Source: Candidatus Kurthia intestinigallinarum
GTDB lineage: Bacteria > Bacillota > Bacilli > Bacillales_A > Planococcaceae
Direction: 5' to 3'
DNA: 64,000 nt
Assembly: GCF_003991225.1 (NCBI RefSeq)
Contig: NZ_JTFC01000026.1
Location: 1 to 64,000, forward strand
This document shows, piece after piece, positions 61,051-64,000 of this stretch. Numbering within the stretch: position 1 is the first letter of the stretch; each line of letters opens with the position of its first letter. Both the position numbers and the translations under genes were made by a program. The notes beneath the pieces were generated by a model. That model made no database searches, was not told the origin of the DNA, and worked only from the letters and a program-made list of their open reading frames with translations.

Positions 61051-61638
61051 TTAAACATGAACATGACGTAACTGATTTAAAAATGCTTGAATCATCGCAT
61101 TGCCTTCCTCTGTACCAATCGATTCAGGGTGATACTGCATACCATAAACCGGATAGTCGCGGTGGCGCAGTGCCATAATTTCATAATCGTCCGAAGCGGT
61201 TGCCGTTATGATGAGCTCTTCTGGCATCGTTTTCGGGTCGATGACTAATGAATGATAGCGCATTACTTGTGGCGTTTCGGATGCATTCGCAAATAAATCA
61301 TCGCGTGAATGAATCGTTAGCGTCGAAAACTTGCCGTGCATAATGCGCTCGGCACGGACAATTTTAGCCCCAAATGCTTGCCCGATTGACTGGTGACCGA
61401 GGCAAATGCCAAGAATCGGAAATTCCTTATACAATGAGCGAATGACTTCAAGTGTAATGCCCGCTTCGTCTGGTGTCCCTGGACCGGGTGATAAAATAAT
61501 GGCTTCTGGCTGCATTGCCCGAATCGCTTCGATGGTTACTTTATCGTTTCGTACAACGACTACCTCACGCCCAAGTGCCGCTACTTGCTGGTATAAGTTA
61601 TACGTAAATGAGTCGTAATTATCGATTAATAAAATCAT
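61051..61638 (-). CDS. trpG: Anthranilate/aminodeoxychorismate synthase glutamine amidotransferase
   Basis: 195-residue class I amidotransferase supplying ammonia from glutamine to TrpE (and, in Bacillales, often also to PabB). Nucleophile Cys79 in GICLGHQ; catalytic His and Glu in YHPES (about residue 169); N-terminal LLIDNYDSFTYNL is typical. It overlaps trpE by ATGA, so the pair is translationally coupled. In B. subtilis the equivalent gene (pabA) sits in the folate operon; here it belongs to a trpEG transcript. Confidence 0.95.
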   Translation of the reverse strand: MILLIDNYDSFTYNLYQQVAALGREVVVVRNDKVTIEAIRAMQPEAIILSPGPGTPDEAGITLEVIRSLYKEFPILGICLGHQSIGQAFGAKIVRAERIMHGKFSTLTIHSRDDLFANASETPQVMRYHSLVIDPKTMPEELIITATASDDYEIMALRHRDYPVYGMQYHPESIGTEEGNAMIQAFLNQLRHVHV

Positions 61639-63032
61639 ACGTCTTGCACCTCCAATAATGCTTTTGCTTTGTTGATGGTCTCTTCGTATTCATTTATGGG
61701 AATCGAATTATAAACAACCCCAGCCCCTGCTTGAACATGGGCTTTGCCCTTTGTCACAACCATTGTACGAATCGCGAGTGCCATATCTAAATCACCCGAT
61801 ACAGATAAATACCCAACCGCACCGGCATACACACCTCGTTTTACAGATTCTAAGCCATTAATTAATTGCATCGCACGAATTTTCGGTGCACCTGATACCG
61901 TACCTGCTGGTAATGTCGCCTGTAAGACATCAATCGGATGCACATCCTCGCGTAATTCACCCGTTACTTCTGAAACGATATGCATGACATATTTGTAGCG
62001 CTCAATTTTCATATATTTATTAACATGAACCGAGCCAACCTTCGCAAGTCGCCCTACATCATTACGTCCTAAATCAACAAGCATACGATGCTCTGCTAGT
62101 TCCTTTTCATCTGCTAACAGCTCTCGCTCAAGCGCCTCATCCTCCGCAGTCGTTTTACCACGGCGACGTGTACCGGCAATCGGGTTTGTTGTTACAAGAC
62201 GCTTGTTCACCTTCACAAGACTCTCTGGCGATGTTCCTAAAATCGTATAGCCATCAAAATCCAAATAATACATATATGGCGATGGATTACTTAGACGTAG
62301 CTTACGATACAAGCTCATTGGATTGCCATTAAACGGAGCGGAAAAACGCTGTGATAGCACAATTTGAAAAATGTCGCCGCGCTTAATATGTTCCTGTCCC
62401 TGTTTTACCATGTCACAAAAGTGTTCTTCGGTAATCGAGGAGGTAAAGGATACTTCGTCAAGTTCCTGCGGCGCAATCAGTGTTGGATGCTCGATTTGAT
62501 GAATCATGCTATCAACAATATGTTCAAGCTCTGTTTTCGTTTTTCCCTCATCAAATAAGTCAATTGCAACGACCGATAACTTTTGCAGTACATGGTCAAA
62601 AACGATGAAGCGGTCGAAAAATAATAAATGCATATCTGGCATGTCGAGTTCATCCTCTAGCATCTGCCCAATTTGCTCATGGTAAAAGGCTGTCTCATAC
62701 CCTACATAGCCAATGGCACCACCATAAAATGAAAAGGGTAGTTGCTGCACATTCCCCGGAATCAATTCACGAATAACATCAAATGCCGGCTTTTTTTGCA
62801 GGCTACGTGAGCCGTCCGCTTCAACAACGATGACTTCGTCTGCCGTTGAAATCAACTCTTTAATGGGATTCGCAGCAACAAATGAATAACGACCGCTTTC
62901 CTCATGCTTTGCACTTGATTCAAATAAAATCTTTTTCTTGCCGTATAACGAATGATACAGTGAAATCGGTGTCACCATATCTCCCGGAATATCCTTTTGA
63001 ATAAAAACTTTCTCTCTCTGCTCTACTGTCAT
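61635..63032 (-). CDS. trpE: Anthranilate synthase component I
   Basis: 465 residues from ATG 63032, 9 bases after AGAGAGGA; the TTG at 63041 touches that site. It converts chorismate to anthranilate with ammonia from TrpG. The tryptophan-feedback region is kept as LFESSAKHEESGRYSF (about residues 33-48). The chorismate-binding core includes GDIFQIVLSQRF, IAGTRRRGKT, ELLADEKELAEHRMLVDLGRNDVGR and GTVSGAPKIRAM. Behind its own Trp-type T-box and far from trpDCFBA. Confidence 0.96.
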   Translation of the reverse strand: MTVEQREKVFIQKDIPGDMVTPISLYHSLYGKKKILFESSAKHEESGRYSFVAANPIKELISTADEVIVVEADGSRSLQKKPAFDVIRELIPGNVQQLPFSFYGGAIGYVGYETAFYHEQIGQMLEDELDMPDMHLLFFDRFIVFDHVLQKLSVVAIDLFDEGKTKTELEHIVDSMIHQIEHPTLIAPQELDEVSFTSSITEEHFCDMVKQGQEHIKRGDIFQIVLSQRFSAPFNGNPMSLYRKLRLSNPSPYMYYLDFDGYTILGTSPESLVKVNKRLVTTNPIAGTRRRGKTTAEDEALERELLADEKELAEHRMLVDLGRNDVGRLAKVGSVHVNKYMKIERYKYVMHIVSEVTGELREDVHPIDVLQATLPAGTVSGAPKIRAMQLINGLESVKRGVYAGAVGYLSVSGDLDMALAIRTMVVTKGKAHVQAGAGVVYNSIPINEYEETINKAKALLEVQDV

Positions 63033-63091
63033 GTGTTTCAATCCTCTCTAAACTAGCTCTCTCTGCTCGGTCATAGAGAAATCCATCCATT

Positions 63092-63342
63092 AAAAAAGTC
63101 CTCTACCGCGCTCCTAAGAACGCGATAGAGGACGAATGGAATCCGCGGTACCACCTCGATTACAGCTACTCGCTGTCACTCATACATAACGGTGTACGAC
63201 CGGATTTCCCTACTGTCATTCAAGAAACCACTCTGAGGCCCATTCCTAGCAGACATGCTCCTAGGCTCACACCATTCCTAGGTCGCTCTTAGTCATGCGG
63301 TTGCTCGTACTCTCCCTCATCAACGTGTTTTATATCGTGATT
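63092..63342 (-). promoter_or_regulatory. T-box leader (Trp specifier) of trpEG
   Basis: On the minus strand: T-box sequence GAGGTGGTACCGCGG (about 63144-63158) and terminator GTCCTCTA-CGCG/CGCG-TAGAGGAC (63098-63133) with T6. In stem I the specifier loop reads GGAATGGGCC, giving TGG (Trp) at 63240-63242. The antiterminator bulge is TGGT, so its variable base would pair with a G discriminator only by wobble, unlike TGGC in the trpD leader. Uncharged tRNA-Trp should switch on trpEG. Confidence 0.88.
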
Positions 63343-63348
63343 GTAGTC

Positions 63349-63377
63349 ATTATACAAAACATTGTCAGATATTTCAA
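63349..63377 (-). promoter_or_regulatory. Promoter of trpEG
   Basis: On the minus strand -35 TTGAAA (63372-63377), 17-base spacer, -10 TATAAT (63349-63354). The -35 overlaps the last bases of the PadR-family gene. Confidence 0.7.
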
Positions 63378-64000
63378 TCTAATTTGGCATTTTCTGACTG
63401 GCGGCAAAATTTCAACATATAATGCACATAGCGCCGATTCGTCGTAATTTGATGTGTCAGCGATTCAGCAATGACCTCGAAAAATTCATTACCGCGGTCC
63501 GTACCGCGTAGTTCACGCTTTGTACGACGCTCATCTGGCCAACGTCCGATAATATAATCCTCTTCCTCAAGCTCCCATGAAACATTATATAAATAGCCGT
63601 TTGACGGCGCCCAGCCATATTGGTCGAGCATTTGCTTTTCGACTTCTGCCATTGAAAATGTCGTTCGTGTCTGCGCCATGCGGAAAATCATATAGCGCAC
63701 GATGTCTTTAATCGAAATCAATTTTGAAAAGTAGCTACGAAATTCCTCTGGTAATAAATGGTCCGGACGCGGCGGTTTATCGCCATTTTTCGTCAGCTCA
63801 TAATAGAAGCGGTCTAGTACAAGAACGATTTCGTAGAAGCGGTGATAATACAACTCTCGATATCTCGCAAGGCGTTGCTGCCCGATTTCTGTAATCGAGT
63901 AGCATACTTTTCTTCCTTCTAAATGTGAGGACATCGCGCCTTCCCCTTCTAAGTTTTTCGCAACGCGTGCGACATATTCGTACCCTACCGAGCGCCCAGG
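63374..64000 (-). CDS. PadR-family transcriptional regulator (5' truncated by window edge)
   Basis: The frame stays open to the end of the window, so the Met at 63934 is internal. Visible start: RSVGYEYVARVAKNLEGEGAM, then SSHLEGRKVCYSITEIGQQRL, the recognition helix and wing of a PadR winged helix. The second part (about 160 residues) is helical and contains another PadR/winged-helix-like stretch (MAEVEKQMLDQYGWAPSNGYLYNVSWELEEED). Effector and targets unknown. It is a separate unit from trpEG, which has its own promoter inside the end of this gene. Confidence 0.75.
   Translation of the reverse strand, partial: PGRSVGYEYVARVAKNLEGEGAMSSHLEGRKVCYSITEIGQQRLARYRELYYHRFYEIVLVLDRFYYELTKNGDKPPRPDHLLPEEFRSYFSKLISIKDIVRYMIFRMAQTRTTFSMAEVEKQMLDQYGWAPSNGYLYNVSWELEEEDYIIGRWPDERRTKRELRGTDRGNEFFEVIAESLTHQITTNRRYVHYMLKFCRQSENAKLD

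Overview
This 64 kb window looks like chromosome from a low-G+C Gram-positive of the Bacillales, most probably the Planococcaceae/Caryophanaceae group (Lysinibacillus, Solibacillus or Kurthia relatives). The evidence is strong AGGAGG-type ribosome sites, T-box, SAM-I and guanine riboswitches, CcpA (cre) and Fur sites, a class IV PHA locus (phaPQ/phaRC), a BioY/YhfT/YhfS-like cluster, and lipoprotein binding proteins. No rRNA, CRISPR array, prophage or intact insertion sequence was seen. The genus assignment is inference.

Layout. 1-1.6 kb: 3' part of a DesK-type histidine kinase and a small anchored protein. 1.9-10.7 kb: alpha-glucoside operon with two GH13 glucosidases flanking MalK, a binding lipoprotein, MalF, MalG and a LacI regulator, ending in a fragment of a flavoprotein gene. 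10.8-13.7 kb: a large unknown protein, tRNA-Lys(CTT) and an esterase. 13.7-18.5 kb: trpDCFBA behind a Trp T-box. Its partner trpEG, with a second Trp-type T-box, lies at 61-63.4 kb on the other strand. 18.6-21.2 kb: a small secreted protein, an AbrB-type membrane protein and an MBL hydrolase. 21.2-25.2 kb: an eroded region with an SDR that has lost its catalytic Tyr/Lys and a chimeric PAS/AAA+/SDR gene, flanked by gene-free stretches. 25.3-29.8 kb: a Xer-like recombinase, a PAS-GGDEF-EAL protein, MepB and a lone PTS IIC.

30.2-38.2 kb is the most interesting stretch. One tightly overlapping operon runs bioY, acyl-CoA ligase, thiolase-like protein, two half-size hot-dog proteins, an SDR ketoreductase, two ECF ATPases, EcfT, a CHY zinc-finger protein and an NPD/FabK-like flavoprotein. 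It combines a complete biotin-type ECF transporter with an almost complete acyl-chain cycle, and has two BirA-like sites upstream. It resembles an expanded version of B. subtilis yhfUTS.

38.2-39.2 kb: a SAM-I riboswitch in front of a cyclase-family hydrolase. 39.2-39.8 kb: a gene-free block bounded by 26-bp inverted repeats. 39.9-48.1 kb: C4-dicarboxylate symporter dctA and its sensory set dctB/dctS/dctR, with the PHA locus phaP-phaQ/phaR-phaC (no phaB) in between. 48.2-51.6 kb: a frameshifted gene, an MBL protein and guanine-riboswitch-controlled pbuG. 51.9-55.9 kb: a Fur-controlled siderophore ABC importer. 56-61 kb: a 48-residue basic protein, TPR and TPR-GGDEF proteins, a YqeY-like protein and a UMF1-type transporter. 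The window ends inside a PadR-family regulator.

How it fits together: sugar and C4-dicarboxylate uptake carry CcpA-type sites. Tryptophan synthesis is split into two transcripts that both read tRNA-Trp charging. The acyl-CoA enzymes in the bioY operon could feed biotin precursor synthesis or, given the missing phaB, PHA synthesis. Those last two links are inference.
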